Below are positions 1 to 8,087 of a stretch of 64,000 nt of DNA, piece by piece; position 1 is the first letter of the stretch, and each line of letters begins with the position of its first letter. The translations under genes and the position numbers were made by a program. The notes under the pieces were generated by a model. It ran no database searches, was not told the origin of the DNA, and was given only the letters and a program-made list of their open reading frames with translations. The DNA comes from Mycobacterium sp. UM_WGJ (GTDB lineage: Bacteria; Actinomycetota; Actinomycetes; Mycobacteriales; Mycobacteriaceae): positions 1-64,000 of the forward strand of contig NZ_AUWR01000040.1 of assembly GCF_000455125.1 (NCBI RefSeq), read 5' to 3'.

Positions 1-34
1 CGCTTGCGGTCGCCCGGTCTGAAATGCTGTCCCC

Positions 35-895
35 ATGACCAGAATCGCGATCATCGGTGGCGGCAACATGGGCGAAGCGTTGCTGGCGGGGCTGCTGGCT
101 GCCGGCCGCCCGGTCAAGGACCTGGTGGTCGCTGAGCGGTACGGCGAGCGGGCCCGGCAGCTCTCGGAGAAGTACTCGGTCCTGGTGACTTCGGTCGCTG
201 ACGCGATCGAGAACGCCTCCGTCGTGATCGTCGCGGTGAAGCCACAGGATGTGGACGCCGTGGTCGAGGAGTTCGCCAAGAGCGTTACCGCTGCCTCCGG
301 GGACAGCGTGGAGCAGGTGCTGGTCACGATCGTCGCCGGTCTCACCACCGAGTACGTGGAGTCCAAGCTCCCCGCCGGAGCGGCCGTGGTGCGGGTGATG
401 CCCAACACCCCGGTCAAGGTCGGCGTCGGTGCCAGCGCGCTGGCCAAGGGCCGCTTCCCCAGCAACGAACAGGTCAGCGAGGTCGCGGCGCTGTTCGAGT
501 GCGTCGGGACGGTGGCGATCGTTCCGGAAGAGCAGATGGACGCCGTCACCGCGGTGTCGGGATCCGGGCCGGCGTACTTCTTCTTGGTGGTCGAGGCGCT
601 GGTGGATGCCGGGGTTGCCGCCGGATTGAGCAGGCAGGCGGCAACCGACTTGGCGGTTCAGACGATGGCCGGTTCGGCGCAGATGCTGCTGGAGGAGCGG
701 GACGCAGGCGATGGTGCGCCCAATGCTGGCATCGACACCGCCCCGACCCACCTGAGAGCGATGGTGACTTCGCCTGGGGGGACCACTGCGGCCGCACTGC
801 GTGAATTGGAGGCCGGTGGCCTGCGGACCTCGCTCGATCGGGCGGTGCAGGCCGCAAAAACACGCTCTGAGCAGCTAAGAATTACATCAGAGTAA
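35..895 (+). CDS. proC: Pyrroline-5-carboxylate reductase
   Basis: Last step of proline synthesis: NAD(P)H-dependent reduction of 1-pyrroline-5-carboxylate to L-proline in the cytosol. The 286-residue length is normal for ProC. The N-terminal Rossmann motif IGGGNMGEALL is at about residues 7-17. The family signatures SGSGPAY (about 173-179) and MVTSPGGTT (about 243-251) lie in the C-terminal helical dimerisation domain. The ATG at 35 gives the expected TRIAIIGGG start; an AATGCT hexamer ends 6 nt upstream, so the message may be leaderless. The downstream HTH gene and bS22 match the H37Rv Rv0500-Rv0500B order. Confidence 0.96.
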   Translation: MTRIAIIGGGNMGEALLAGLLAAGRPVKDLVVAERYGERARQLSEKYSVLVTSVADAIENASVVIVAVKPQDVDAVVEEFAKSVTAASGDSVEQVLVTIVAGLTTEYVESKLPAGAAVVRVMPNTPVKVGVGASALAKGRFPSNEQVSEVAALFECVGTVAIVPEEQMDAVTAVSGSGPAYFFLVVEALVDAGVAAGLSRQAATDLAVQTMAGSAQMLLEERDAGDGAPNAGIDTAPTHLRAMVTSPGGTTAAALRELEAGGLRTSLDRAVQAAKTRSEQLRITSE

Positions 896-1034
896 TTCAC
901 TTATTTTTCACATATTGGCTCTCACTAGTCGCAGGAACCCCATCCGTCCCGCTATTCTCCTCTATGTCTGTGCGTGTGGGCGCAGCGGAGGGGAAGCCGC
1001 TGGGACTGCACGTGCCTGATTGAAATGGGTAACG

Positions 1035-1244
1035 ATGACGTCTGCGAACGGGCCTTCGGCGCGTGACACGACACAATTTCTCACCGTGGCCGAGGTGGCT
1101 GCGTTGATGCGGGTCAGCAAGATGACGGTGTACCGCCTGGTGCACAACGGCGAGCTGCCCGCGGTGCGGGTGGGACGGTCTTTCCGGGTGCACGCCAAGG
1201 CGGTGCACGACCTGCTGGAGACCTCCTTCTTCGACGCGGGCTAA
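1035..1244 (+). CDS. Small helix-turn-helix DNA-binding protein (Rv0500A-like, excisionase/MerR-type fold)
   Basis: A 69-residue protein made almost entirely of one winged-helix motif of the excisionase type: FLTVAEVAALMRVSKMTVYR, then a wing ending RSFRVHAKAVHDLL. It probably binds DNA as a small regulator; its target cannot be read from the sequence. A TTG at 1020 would add five residues, but the ATG at 1035 gives an MTSANGPSARD start like the H37Rv protein as I remember it. It lies 139 bp after proC and is followed at once by a strong hairpin, so it is probably its own short transcript. Confidence 0.85.
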   Translation: MTSANGPSARDTTQFLTVAEVAALMRVSKMTVYRLVHNGELPAVRVGRSFRVHAKAVHDLLETSFFDAG

Positions 1245-1268
1245 AGAGCCGGTCGACAGGTAAGCGCC

Positions 1269-1300
1269 CCCCGGGCGTCGCCGCACGGCGACGCCCGGGG
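1269..1300 (+). terminator. Hairpin terminator after the HTH gene
   Basis: Perfect 15-bp inverted repeat, 1269-1283 against 1286-1300, with arms beginning CCCCGGGCGTCGCCG and only two unpaired bases listed between them (effectively a tight 4-nt loop). It starts 25 nt after the HTH stop codon. There is no U-tract, which is common for mycobacterial intrinsic terminators. Confidence 0.75.
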
Positions 1301-1437
1301 TCGGCTGTCCTGGTTGCGTCGTGGTCGGGGCCAGGTGCGGTTTTCCGGTCCGTGCCCGCCTACGGGTAAAGTAGCCGGGTCGATCAAGTTCAGCAGCGCC
1401 CAATCGTCGGCGCGGGCAGAAGCAGATAGCGGAGTTC

Positions 1438-1539
1438 ATGGGTTCAGTCATCAAGAAGCGGCGCAAGCGCATGTCGAAGAAGAAGCACCGCAAGCTGCTT
1501 CGCCGTACCCGCGTGCAGCGCAGAAAACTCGGTAAGTAA
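1438..1539 (+). CDS. Small ribosomal subunit protein bS22 (AURKAIP1/COX24-domain, 33 aa)
   Basis: A 33-codon gene, too short for most ORF callers: [19 protein letters not shown], then a basic tail ending RRKLGK. More than half the residues are Lys or Arg. The sequence matches the short basic protein Rv0500B, known from mycobacterial ribosome structures as bS22, which binds rRNA in the 30S subunit. The GGAG at 1430-1433 is a suitable ribosome binding site for the ATG at 1438. A candidate -10 (TAAAGT, about 1367) lies upstream, and a hairpin follows at 1575. Recognition is by sequence, and the name rests on the mycobacterial family. Confidence 0.92.
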
Positions 1540-1574
1540 CTCCGCCCGGGTCCGTCCAGGCCCCCGAGCCGTGC

Positions 1575-1600
1575 CGAGCGTGAAGTCGGCTTCACGCTCG
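1575..1600 (+). terminator. Hairpin terminator after bS22
   Basis: An 11-bp perfect stem, 1575-1585 with 1590-1600 (arm CGAGCGTGAAG), and a TCGG tetraloop, 35 nt after the bS22 stop codon and before galE2. No U-tract. It separates bS22 from the next transcript. Confidence 0.7.
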
Positions 1601-1643
1601 CGTACCGGGCCGATCGCCGGTATTGCTTTTCCGGCGTGGCCGT

Positions 1644-1649
1644 TAGGCT
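1644..1649 (+). promoter_or_regulatory. -10 element (TAGGCT) of galE2, leaderless arrangement
   Basis: TAGGCT ends 6 nt before the ATG at 1656, so transcription would begin at or next to the start codon. A TTGCTT at 1623-1628 could be a weak -35 with a short 15-nt spacer. No ribosome binding site is seen, which fits leaderless translation. Inferred from spacing only. Confidence 0.5.
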
Positions 1650-1655
1650 GACCGA

Positions 1656-2771
1656 ATGGACGAGGCCGGACCCCCGAGCGACGGCACGCGCAGTGACGCC
1701 CGGCATTACCCCAAGGTTGTGTTGGTCACCGGTGCGTGCCGGTTCCTGGGTGGATTCCTCACCGCAAGGCTCACGCAGAACCCGTTGATCAACCGGGTGA
1801 TCGCTGTGGATGCGGTCATGCCGAGCAAGGACATGCTGCGCCGTATGGGGCGCGCTGAGTTTGTCCGTGCCGACATCCGTAACCCCTTTATCGCCAAGGT
1901 GATTCGAAACAGCGAAGTCGACACCGTCGTGCACGCAGCGGCGGCGTCGTACGTGCCGAGGTCCGGCGGTGGGGCGGCGCTCAAAGAGTTCAACGTGATG
2001 GGCGCGATGCAGTTGTTCGCCGCCTGTCAGAAGGCGCCTTCGGTGCGGCGGGTGGTGCTCAAGTCGACCTCGGAGGTCTACGGGTCGTGCTCGCGCGACC
2101 CGGTGTTGTTCTCCGAGGACAGCACCAGTCGCCGTCCTCCGACGCAGGGGTTCCCCCGCGACAGCATCGACATCGAGGGTTATGCCCGTGGGCTGGGCCG
2201 GCGTCGGCCCGACATCGCGGTCACGATCCTGCGGATGGCCAACATGATCGGCCCGGCCATGGACACCGCCTTGTCCCGCTACCTCGCTGGCCCGCTGGTT
2301 CCGATGGTGCTGGGACGAGACGCGCGCCTGCAGCTGCTGCACGAGCAGGACGCGCTGGGGGCCTTGGAGCGGGCCACCATGGCCGGCAAGGCCGGCACCT
2401 TCAACATCGGCGCCGACGGGATCATCATGATGTCGCAGGCAATCCGCAGGTCAGGGCGCGTTCCGATGCCACTGCCCGGTGTCGGGCTGTGGGTCATAGA
2501 TTCGCTGCGCCGGGCCAACAATTACACCGAGATCAACCGGGAACAGCTGAATTATCTGAGCTTTGGCCGGGTGATGGACACGACTAGAATGCGAACCGAA
2601 CTCGGGTACAGCACCAAGTGGACCACCGCCGAGGCGTTTGACGACTACGTGCGGGGTCGGGGACTGCACCCGATCGTCGATCCCAAGTGGGTCCGTTCGG
2701 TGGAACAGCGAGCAGTGAGCGCAGCGCAGCGCATGGGGGATATCGGCTTCAACAGGGTGCGGGGAGGTTAG
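1656..2771 (+). CDS. galE2: NAD-dependent epimerase/dehydratase-family SDR (GalE2-like, Rv0501)
   Basis: Extended short-chain dehydrogenase of 371 residues. The nucleotide-binding motif VLVTGACRFLGGFL is near residues 22-35, followed by the acidic IAVDAV strand. The serine motif VLKSTSEVYGS is near 130-140. Where classical epimerases have YxxxK, this protein has YARGL, so the catalytic lysine appears absent; the label UDP-galactose epimerase inherited from galE2 is therefore doubtful and a non-catalytic or altered role is possible. Four bases separate it from the acyltransferase gene, implying one operon. Confidence 0.88.
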   Translation: MDEAGPPSDGTRSDARHYPKVVLVTGACRFLGGFLTARLTQNPLINRVIAVDAVMPSKDMLRRMGRAEFVRADIRNPFIAKVIRNSEVDTVVHAAAASYVPRSGGGAALKEFNVMGAMQLFAACQKAPSVRRVVLKSTSEVYGSCSRDPVLFSEDSTSRRPPTQGFPRDSIDIEGYARGLGRRRPDIAVTILRMANMIGPAMDTALSRYLAGPLVPMVLGRDARLQLLHEQDALGALERATMAGKAGTFNIGADGIIMMSQAIRRSGRVPMPLPGVGLWVIDSLRRANNYTEINREQLNYLSFGRVMDTTRMRTELGYSTKWTTAEAFDDYVRGRGLHPIVDPKWVRSVEQRAVSAAQRMGDIGFNRVRGG

Positions 2772-2775
2772 CGCT

Positions 2776-3804
2776 ATGGCTGATGATTCGAAGGCGAAAG
2801 TCATTCCGCTGCACAAGCATTCGAACTCGGTGCGCAGGCATCCGTCGGCGTTGGCGGGTCCGGCCGAACGGGTCTCGGCCAAGCAGGCCGCCGCGGTGGT
2901 CCGTGAACTCGGCGACCGCCGCGGCACCGCGTCGGCCACCAGCGCCGCCGCGCCCACCCCGAGCGAATTCACCCGCCGGGTGAGCGCGGTCGCCGCGTTC
3001 CTGCGGGAGCGGATCACTGGCGATTACCAGGTGGACGAATTCGGGTTCGACCCGCACTTCAACGAGGCAGTGGTGCTGCCGTTGCTGCGGGTGTTCTTCA
3101 ACGACTGGTTCCGCGTCGAGGTCAGCGGCATCGAGAACCTTCCGATCGATGGGCCCGCACTGGTGGTGGCCAACCACGCCGGGGTGTTGCCGATGGACGC
3201 GCTGATGCTCTCGGTGGCGGTGCGTGACCATCACCCCGAACACCGGAACCTGCGGATGCTCGCCGCCGACCTGGTATTCGACCTGCCGATGATCGGCCCG
3301 ACCGCCCGCAAGGCGGGCCACACCATGGCCTGCACCTCCGACGCCAACCGGTTACTGGAGGCAGGGGAGCTGACCGCCGTCTTCCCGGAGGGCTACAAGG
3401 GCCTGGGCAAGCGGTTCAAGGACCGCTACAAGCTGCAGCGGTTCGGTCGCGGCGGCTTCGTCTCGGCGGCGCTGCGCACCAAGGCGCCGATCGTGCCCTG
3501 CTCGATCGTCGGCTCGGAGGAGATCTACCCGATGATCGCCGACGTCAAGCTGTTGGCCCGACTGCTCGGCGTGCCCTATTTCCCCATCACGCCGCTGTTT
3601 CCGCTGGCCGGTCCCGCCGGCCTGGTGCCGATGCCGTCGAAGTGGCACATCGCCTTTGGTGAACCGATTGAGACCACCGACTACGAGGCCGGTGCCGCCG
3701 ACGACCCGATGGTCACCTTCGAGCTGACCGACCAGGTGCGCGAGACCATTCAGCAGACGCTGTACCGGCTGCTCGCCGGTCGCCGCAACACGTTCTTCGG
3801 CTGA
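2776..3804 (+). CDS. PlsC-type lysophospholipid acyltransferase (Rv0502-like)
   Basis: Membrane-associated 1-acyl-glycerol-phosphate-type acyltransferase, 342 residues. The catalytic HX4D motif is NHAGVLPMDA near residue 135, followed by the substrate-binding FPEGYKGLGK block near 201 and a conserved PIVPCSIVGSEE. The first about 70 residues are Ala/Pro-rich and not conserved in PlsC. It transfers an acyl chain to a lysophospholipid or other lipid acceptor, which cannot be specified. Operon with the GalE2-like gene. In H37Rv cmaA2 follows; here it does not, and the next gene is convergent. Confidence 0.87.
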   Translation: MADDSKAKVIPLHKHSNSVRRHPSALAGPAERVSAKQAAAVVRELGDRRGTASATSAAAPTPSEFTRRVSAVAAFLRERITGDYQVDEFGFDPHFNEAVVLPLLRVFFNDWFRVEVSGIENLPIDGPALVVANHAGVLPMDALMLSVAVRDHHPEHRNLRMLAADLVFDLPMIGPTARKAGHTMACTSDANRLLEAGELTAVFPEGYKGLGKRFKDRYKLQRFGRGGFVSAALRTKAPIVPCSIVGSEEIYPMIADVKLLARLLGVPYFPITPLFPLAGPAGLVPMPSKWHIAFGEPIETTDYEAGAADDPMVTFELTDQVRETIQQTLYRLLAGRRNTFFG

Positions 3805-3926
3805 CGTTCGCGACTCCGCCACCTCATCCAGCACCGACAGGTGCAGCCGCTCCTTGAGATTGCCGTCAGGGCTGTGGATGGCGCCGCGTCCACGACCCTG
3901 GACGCAATCTCGATGAGCTTGGACGG

Positions 3927-4454
3927 CTACTTCTTGCCCAGCGCCCGATCGCGCATCGCCTCAAGGGCGGCGATTGTCTTGGCCTCGGTGTCGGCGTCCT
4001 GGTTGACCGACTCGCCGAGCATGGTCACCACGCTGGTCACCACCGGCTCGCCGTTCTCGTCGGTGACCTCGCTGCGGACCTCACTGACCACCGTGCCGTG
4101 CGACTCGATCACCGAGTCCAAGTAGGTGTCGAAGAACAGCTTGTCACCGGCCACGATCGGCCGGTGGAAGGTGAACTTCTGGTCGCGGTGCAGCACCCGG
4201 GAGATGTTGATCGGGAGGTCGAACTTGTCGAAGATCTCCAGTTGCACCTGGCGTCCGGCAACCGCCAGGAACGTCAGCGATGCCACCAGTCCCGGATGCC
4301 CGGCTTCGCCGGCGGCGGCCTCGTCGAAGTGGGCCGGGTGGTCGTCTTTGACGGAGCGGGCGAACTCGCGGATCTTCTCCCGGCCGACCTCGAAATAATC
4401 CGGGAACCGGTAGTGGGCTCCGATCATCCGCTGCGACTCGGTGTGTACTGACAT
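3927..4454 (-). CDS. HadA-like (R)-hydratase, MaoC N-terminal domain (Rv0504c-like, UPF0336)
   Basis: A 175-residue single hotdog-fold protein of the HadA/HadC and FAS1 dehydratase family. Family blocks visible are [21 protein letters not shown] near the N-terminus, a [10 protein letters not shown] segment, and [18 protein letters not shown] in the central strand. HadA-type subunits lack the full catalytic hydratase-2 motif and usually work with a partner, but no partner gene lies here. It may act in fatty or mycolic acid elongation by family analogy. The 122 bp between it and the acyltransferase hold no supported gene. Confidence 0.85.
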   Translation of the reverse strand: MSVHTESQRMIGAHYRFPDYFEVGREKIREFARSVKDDHPAHFDEAAAGEAGHPGLVASLTFLAVAGRQVQLEIFDKFDLPINISRVLHRDQKFTFHRPIVAGDKLFFDTYLDSVIESHGTVVSEVRSEVTDENGEPVVTSVVTMLGESVNQDADTEAKTIAALEAMRDRALGKK

Positions 4455-4520
4455 GCCGGTTTACCCCTCCGCTCGCCGTGGTGTACGGCGGCGGAAGTTT
4501 ATCAGCGAGCAAGTCAGGTG

Positions 4521-4611
4521 CGCTCGTTCCGGTGCGCCACGGTGCCTGATGCGGTCGACCGGTCCTCGCGTACTCCGCTGCGCTACGTTCGCTCGTTCCG
4601 GTGCGCCACGG
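4521..4611. repeat. 22-bp direct repeat, 69 bp apart, spanning the serB1 stop codon
   Basis: The same 22 bp, beginning CGCTCGTTCCGGTGCG, occur at 4521-4542 and 4590-4611. On the minus strand the second copy encodes the last residues of SerB1 (VAHRNERT, then TAG). The first copy encodes the same octapeptide followed by TGA. The 69-bp offset is a multiple of three, and the interval is open after the TAG, so it looks like a duplicated gene end. Confidence 0.8.
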
Positions 4612-5482
4612 CTGCGGCCAGGGCCCCGCCGACGGCGCCCAGCGCCAGCGCCGACGGCACGCCGATCCGCGCCGCCCGCCGTGCGGTACGGAAGTCACGG
4701 ATCTCCCAGCCCCGCTTTCGCGCCGTCTCCCGCAACGCGGCGTCGGGGTTGATCGCCACCGCCGTGCCGACCAGCGAGAGCATCGGCACGTCGTTGAAGC
4801 TGTCGGAGTAGGCCGTGCAACGCCGCAGGTTCAGCCCCTCCCGGATCGCCAGCGACCGCACCGCGTGGGCTTTGCCGGGCCCGTGCAGGATCTCGCCGAC
4901 CAGTCGACCGGTGAACACCCCGTCGACCGACTCCGCGACGGTGCCCAGCGCGCCGGTCAATCCGAGCCGGCGGGCGATGGTCTCGGCCAGCTCGTAGGGG
5001 GTCGCGGTGACCAGCCACACCTGCTGGCCGGCGTCGAGATGCATCTGGGCCAGCTCCCGGGTACCGGGCCAGATCTTGTCGGCGATGATCTCGTCGTAGA
5101 TCTCCTCGCCCAGATCGACCAGCTCGGACACCGGCCGGCCCTCGATGAACGCCAGCGCTTTGCGCCGCCCGGCCGCGACGTCGTCGCTGTTCTCCTTGCC
5201 GGTGAGCTGAAATTTGGCTTGCGCGTACACGAATCCGATGACATCGCGGTAGGTGAAGTAGTTGCGGGCGGCCAGCCCGCGGCCGAAGTGCACCATCGAG
5301 GAGCCCTGAACCAGGGTGTTGTCGACGTCGAAGAACGCGGCGGCGGTCAGGTCGACCGGTGCGGGAGTGTCGGCGTCGGCCACATTGGCCAGCGCCCGCT
5401 CCGCGCTGGCTGCGAAATCCCCGTCGGTCGGCGATGCCACATCGGCTGCGGATGCCCGGTCGGCCGGGCCCGGTGATGCCAT
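4583..5482 (-). CDS. serB1: HAD-superfamily IB phosphatase (SerB1-like, Rv0505c)
   Basis: A 299-residue HAD-IB hydrolase. Motif I FFDVDNTL is near residues 50-57, a TATP motif II near 159, and motif III/IV lysine-acidic region [11 protein letters not shown] near 222. The family includes phosphoserine phosphatases, but substrate is not proven by sequence. A C-terminal hydrophobic segment ([19 protein letters not shown]) could be a membrane anchor. The ATG at 5482 is preferred over GTG 5485, since AGGAG lies about 7 nt upstream. The last codons are part of a duplicated 22-bp sequence. Confidence 0.88.
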   Translation of the reverse strand: MASPGPADRASAADVASPTDGDFAASAERALANVADADTPAPVDLTAAAFFDVDNTLVQGSSMVHFGRGLAARNYFTYRDVIGFVYAQAKFQLTGKENSDDVAAGRRKALAFIEGRPVSELVDLGEEIYDEIIADKIWPGTRELAQMHLDAGQQVWLVTATPYELAETIARRLGLTGALGTVAESVDGVFTGRLVGEILHGPGKAHAVRSLAIREGLNLRRCTAYSDSFNDVPMLSLVGTAVAINPDAALRETARKRGWEIRDFRTARRAARIGVPSALALGAVGGALAAAVAHRNERT

Positions 5483-5537
5483 CACCCGACTCCTTCCGCG
5501 TCTGGGCTCAGGGCCGGTATTCCGGCCGTGATCAACC

Positions 5538-5993
5538 CTATCCGGCTGCCGGGCCGATGACCCTCAGGTGATCGCGTAGATCACCTTTGAGGTCGAACAT
5601 CGAGTAGTCGCGGAAACTGAACCGCCAGACGTCGTCGACCCGCTCGAACGAGTCGTGATAGCGCCCCGCGGCGATCACCTGTAGTGCCACGGCCTCGGTC
5701 TGCTGCAGCACCGTGTAGTAGGACCGGCAGGTTGCGGTCCCGGCGACCTCGTCGATGTCCAGGATCGGGTTGGTGATCACGTGCTTGGTGCGCGGCGTGC
5801 CGTCGGCGTGAAGGGTGACGAGCCCGCGCCACAGCTGCAGGATCCCGGCGTGATCGAGGATGACCGTGCCTTCGGGGTCGGCTTTGATCCGGGCATGGGC
5901 GAACAGCGCCGCAGCGCCGTCCAGGTCGCCGGAGTCCATCAATTCCGCGTAGCGATACAGCAGGTTGGTGATCGACACAGCGCTGGAAGTCAT
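5538..5993 (-). CDS. SnoaL-like / nuclear transport factor 2-fold protein
   Basis: A 151-residue protein with the cone-shaped NTF2-like fold pattern. The N-terminal helix is [20 protein letters not shown], followed by a variable middle with THVITNP-like [12 protein letters not shown], and [20 protein letters not shown] at the end. This is typical of the SnoaL_4 / ring-hydroxylating dioxygenase beta-like group. The longer reading frame upstream of 5993 has no conserved content, so the ATG at 5993 is chosen. Enzymatic function is unknown. Confidence 0.8.
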   Translation of the reverse strand: MTSSAVSITNLLYRYAELMDSGDLDGAAALFAHARIKADPEGTVILDHAGILQLWRGLVTLHADGTPRTKHVITNPILDIDEVAGTATCRSYYTVLQQTEAVALQVIAAGRYHDSFERVDDVWRFSFRDYSMFDLKGDLRDHLRVIGPAAG

Positions 5994-6134
5994 GGCTTGC
6001 TCTGTCCGCCCGGGGTGAAGGAGATGCGGCTTGTGGCCGGTCACACCGTAATTCAATTCGGTTGAGGACGTCGCGACAATGCAGCGAACCCGGTGGCCAC
6101 GGCGGGCCGGCGCCGGCCCTGCGACACTGGAAGC

Positions 6135-6395
6135 ATGACCCGCCACCAGGTACAGCTGCTCACCCGCGAGGGTTGCCCGGTCTGCGTGCAGGTATACGAC
6201 CAGTTGACCCGGCTGGCGGGCGAACTCGAGTTCGACCTGCAGGCGGTCGATGTCGACGCCGCCGCGGCGGCCGGCGACACCGGCCCGCGCGCCGAATTCG
6301 GCGACCGGTTGCCGGTGGTGCTGCTCGACGGACGAGAGCACAGCTACTGGGAGGTCGACGAGTCCCGGCTACGTGCTGATTTGGCGGGTTCATAA
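6135..6395 (+). CDS. Glutaredoxin-like thioredoxin-fold protein (Rv0508-like)
   Basis: An 86-residue thioredoxin-fold protein with a CPVC redox motif at about residues 13-16, a conserved cis-proline segment (LPVVLLDG), and a final YWEVDESRL helix; this is the DUF836/glutaredoxin-2-like family. It is probably a cytosolic thiol-disulfide reductase. The ATG at 6135 gives a normal length; a GACACT hexamer ends 6 nt upstream. Its TAA stop falls within the first unit of the downstream tandem repeat, so the repeat provides the gene end. Confidence 0.82.
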   Translation: MTRHQVQLLTREGCPVCVQVYDQLTRLAGELEFDLQAVDVDAAAAAGDTGPRAEFGDRLPVVLLDGREHSYWEVDESRLRADLAGS

Positions 6396-6608
6396 GGCGG
6401 TTCCAGCTCTTCTCCGTCGAGCCTCGCTGAACCGCTCGCTCATACGGCGGTTCCAGCTTCGCCTCTTCTCCGTCGAGCCTCGCTGAACCGCTCGCTCATA
6501 CGGCGGTTCCAGCTTCGCCTCTCCTGCGTCGAGCCTCGCTGAACCGCTCACTCATTCGGCGGTTCCAGCTTCGCCTCTCCTGCGTCGAGCCTCGCTGAAC
6601 CGCCGAAT
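6391..6608. repeat. 56-bp tandem repeat array, about 3.9 units
   Basis: Units begin at 6391 (50 bp, missing 6 bp), 6441, 6497 and 6553. Each starts CATAC or a variant, then GGCGGTTCCAGC, and ends GCTGAACCGC. The ends are nearly self-complementary, so each unit could fold as a hairpin with one bulge. The array fills most of the 295-bp gap between the glutaredoxin-like gene and hemA. A related repeat is found inside the coding sequence at 54884-54997. Resembles MIRU or REP-type interspersed repeats in size and position; not identified with a named family. Confidence 0.9.
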
Positions 6609-6690
6609 TTGGTAGGCCAGCGCTTTAGCCTCTACCGTGGAGAGAAGTTTCTTCACGGTGACAGCAAGGAGCGGACCAGGTGATATTGCC

Positions 6691-8082
6691 GTGAGCGTCC
6701 TGCTCTTCGGGGTCTCGCACCGCAGCGCCCCCGTCTCCGTACTCGAGCAGCTCAGCACCGCTGAATCCGATCAGGTAAAGATCGTCGAGCAAGTGCTGCA
6801 ATCGCCGCTCGTCACCGAAGCGATGATCCTGTCGACCTGCAACCGGGTCGAGATCTACGCCGTCGTCGAGGCTTTCCACGCCGGGTTGTCGGCGATCGGG
6901 CAGGTGCTCTCGGAACACTCCGGCATGTCGATGGCCGACCTGACCAAATACGCCTACGTCCGCTACAGCGAGGCCGCCGTCGAGCACCTGTTTTCGGTGG
7001 CCAGCGGCTTGGACTCCGCGGTGGTGGGCGAACAGCAGGTGCTTGGCCAGGTGCGGCGCGCCTACGCCTCCGCCGAGGCCAACAGCAGTGTCGGCCGGGT
7101 GCTGCACGAACTGGCACAGCGCGCGTTGTCGGTGGGCAAGCGGGTGCACTCCGAAACCGGAATCGACGCCGCCGGCGCGTCGGTGGTCTCGGTCGCCCTG
7201 GGCATCGCAGCCAAGCAACTGGGCTCTGAGTTCGGCACTGATGCGCTGCACGGCCGGACCGCAGTGGTGATCGGTGCCGGGTCGATGGGCGCGCTGTCCG
7301 CGGCACATCTGGTGCGCGCCGGCGTCCAGCACATCGACGTCATCAACCGTTCGCTGCCGCGCGCTCAACGGTTGGCCCGCAAGATCCGCGAGAGCGGTGT
7401 CACGGCCGACGCCGTCGCCTTGGATCGGATGGCTGCCAGCCTGACCAGCGCGGACATCGTGGTGTCCTCCACCGGAGCGGTCAGCCCGGTCGTCTCGCTG
7501 GCCGATGTGCACCACGCGCTGGCCGGGGGCAACCGTGACGAGGCGACCGAACCGCTGGTGATCTGCGACCTGGGCATGCCCCGCGACGTCGACGCCGCGG
7601 TCGCCGGATTGCCCGGGGTGCGGGTCATCGACATGGACCGGATCCAGCGCGAGCCGTCGGCGCAGGTCGCCACCTCCGACACCGAGGCCGCACGCAACAT
7701 CGTGGCCCGCGAGGTCGCCACCTATCTGGCCGGGCAACGGATGGCCGAGGTCACCCCCACCGTGACCGCGCTGCGCCAGCGTGCCGCCGACGTGGTCACC
7801 GCGGAATTGTTGCGGCTGGATCACCGGCTGCCGGACCTGGAGACCGCCCAGCGTGAGGAGGTGGCGCGCACCGTGCGCCGCGTCGTCGACAAGCTGCTGC
7901 ACGCCCCCACTGTGCGGGTCAAACAGCTGGCCAGCTCGCCCGGCGGCGACAGCTACGCCGAGGCGTTACGCGAGCTGTTCGAGCTCGATCCGACCGCGGT
8001 GGACGCCGTTGCGACCGCCGGTGAACTGCCAGTAGTGCCGGGAGGGCTTGATGTCAGCGCCGAAACCGGGTCGGCCGGGTAG
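6691..8082 (+). CDS. hemA: Glutamyl-tRNA reductase
   Basis: First committed step of C5 tetrapyrrole synthesis: glutamyl-tRNA to glutamate-1-semialdehyde with NADPH. The 463-residue reading from GTG 6691 begins [14 protein letters not shown] like other mycobacterial HemA. The catalytic cysteine is in [11 protein letters not shown] near residue 50, the NADP-binding [14 protein letters not shown] near 192, and a C-terminal dimerisation helix follows. The AAGGAG at 6666-6671 is about 20 nt from the GTG, farther than usual. An in-frame GTG at 6637 lies 5 nt after TAGCCT and is an alternative leaderless start. The operon continues with hemC. Confidence 0.95.
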   Translation: MSVLLFGVSHRSAPVSVLEQLSTAESDQVKIVEQVLQSPLVTEAMILSTCNRVEIYAVVEAFHAGLSAIGQVLSEHSGMSMADLTKYAYVRYSEAAVEHLFSVASGLDSAVVGEQQVLGQVRRAYASAEANSSVGRVLHELAQRALSVGKRVHSETGIDAAGASVVSVALGIAAKQLGSEFGTDALHGRTAVVIGAGSMGALSAAHLVRAGVQHIDVINRSLPRAQRLARKIRESGVTADAVALDRMAASLTSADIVVSSTGAVSPVVSLADVHHALAGGNRDEATEPLVICDLGMPRDVDAAVAGLPGVRVIDMDRIQREPSAQVATSDTEAARNIVAREVATYLAGQRMAEVTPTVTALRQRAADVVTAELLRLDHRLPDLETAQREEVARTVRRVVDKLLHAPTVRVKQLASSPGGDSYAEALRELFELDPTAVDAVATAGELPVVPGGLDVSAETGSAG

Positions 8083-8087
8083 ACGTT

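Noticed and set aside
3805-3926. Coding-like stretch on the minus strand (GNLKERLHLSVLDEVAE) between the acyltransferase and HadA-like genes
   Set aside because: Short, without a start codon or matching domain, and continues as antisense of the acyltransferase. Could be a remnant of a lost gene, but support is too weak.
6391-6608. CRISPR array
   Set aside because: Units are contiguous 56-bp tandem copies with no unique spacers, and no cas genes are near.
6625-7902. 425-residue minus-strand frame opposite hemA
   Set aside because: Shadow of hemA codon bias; no motif and no start signal.
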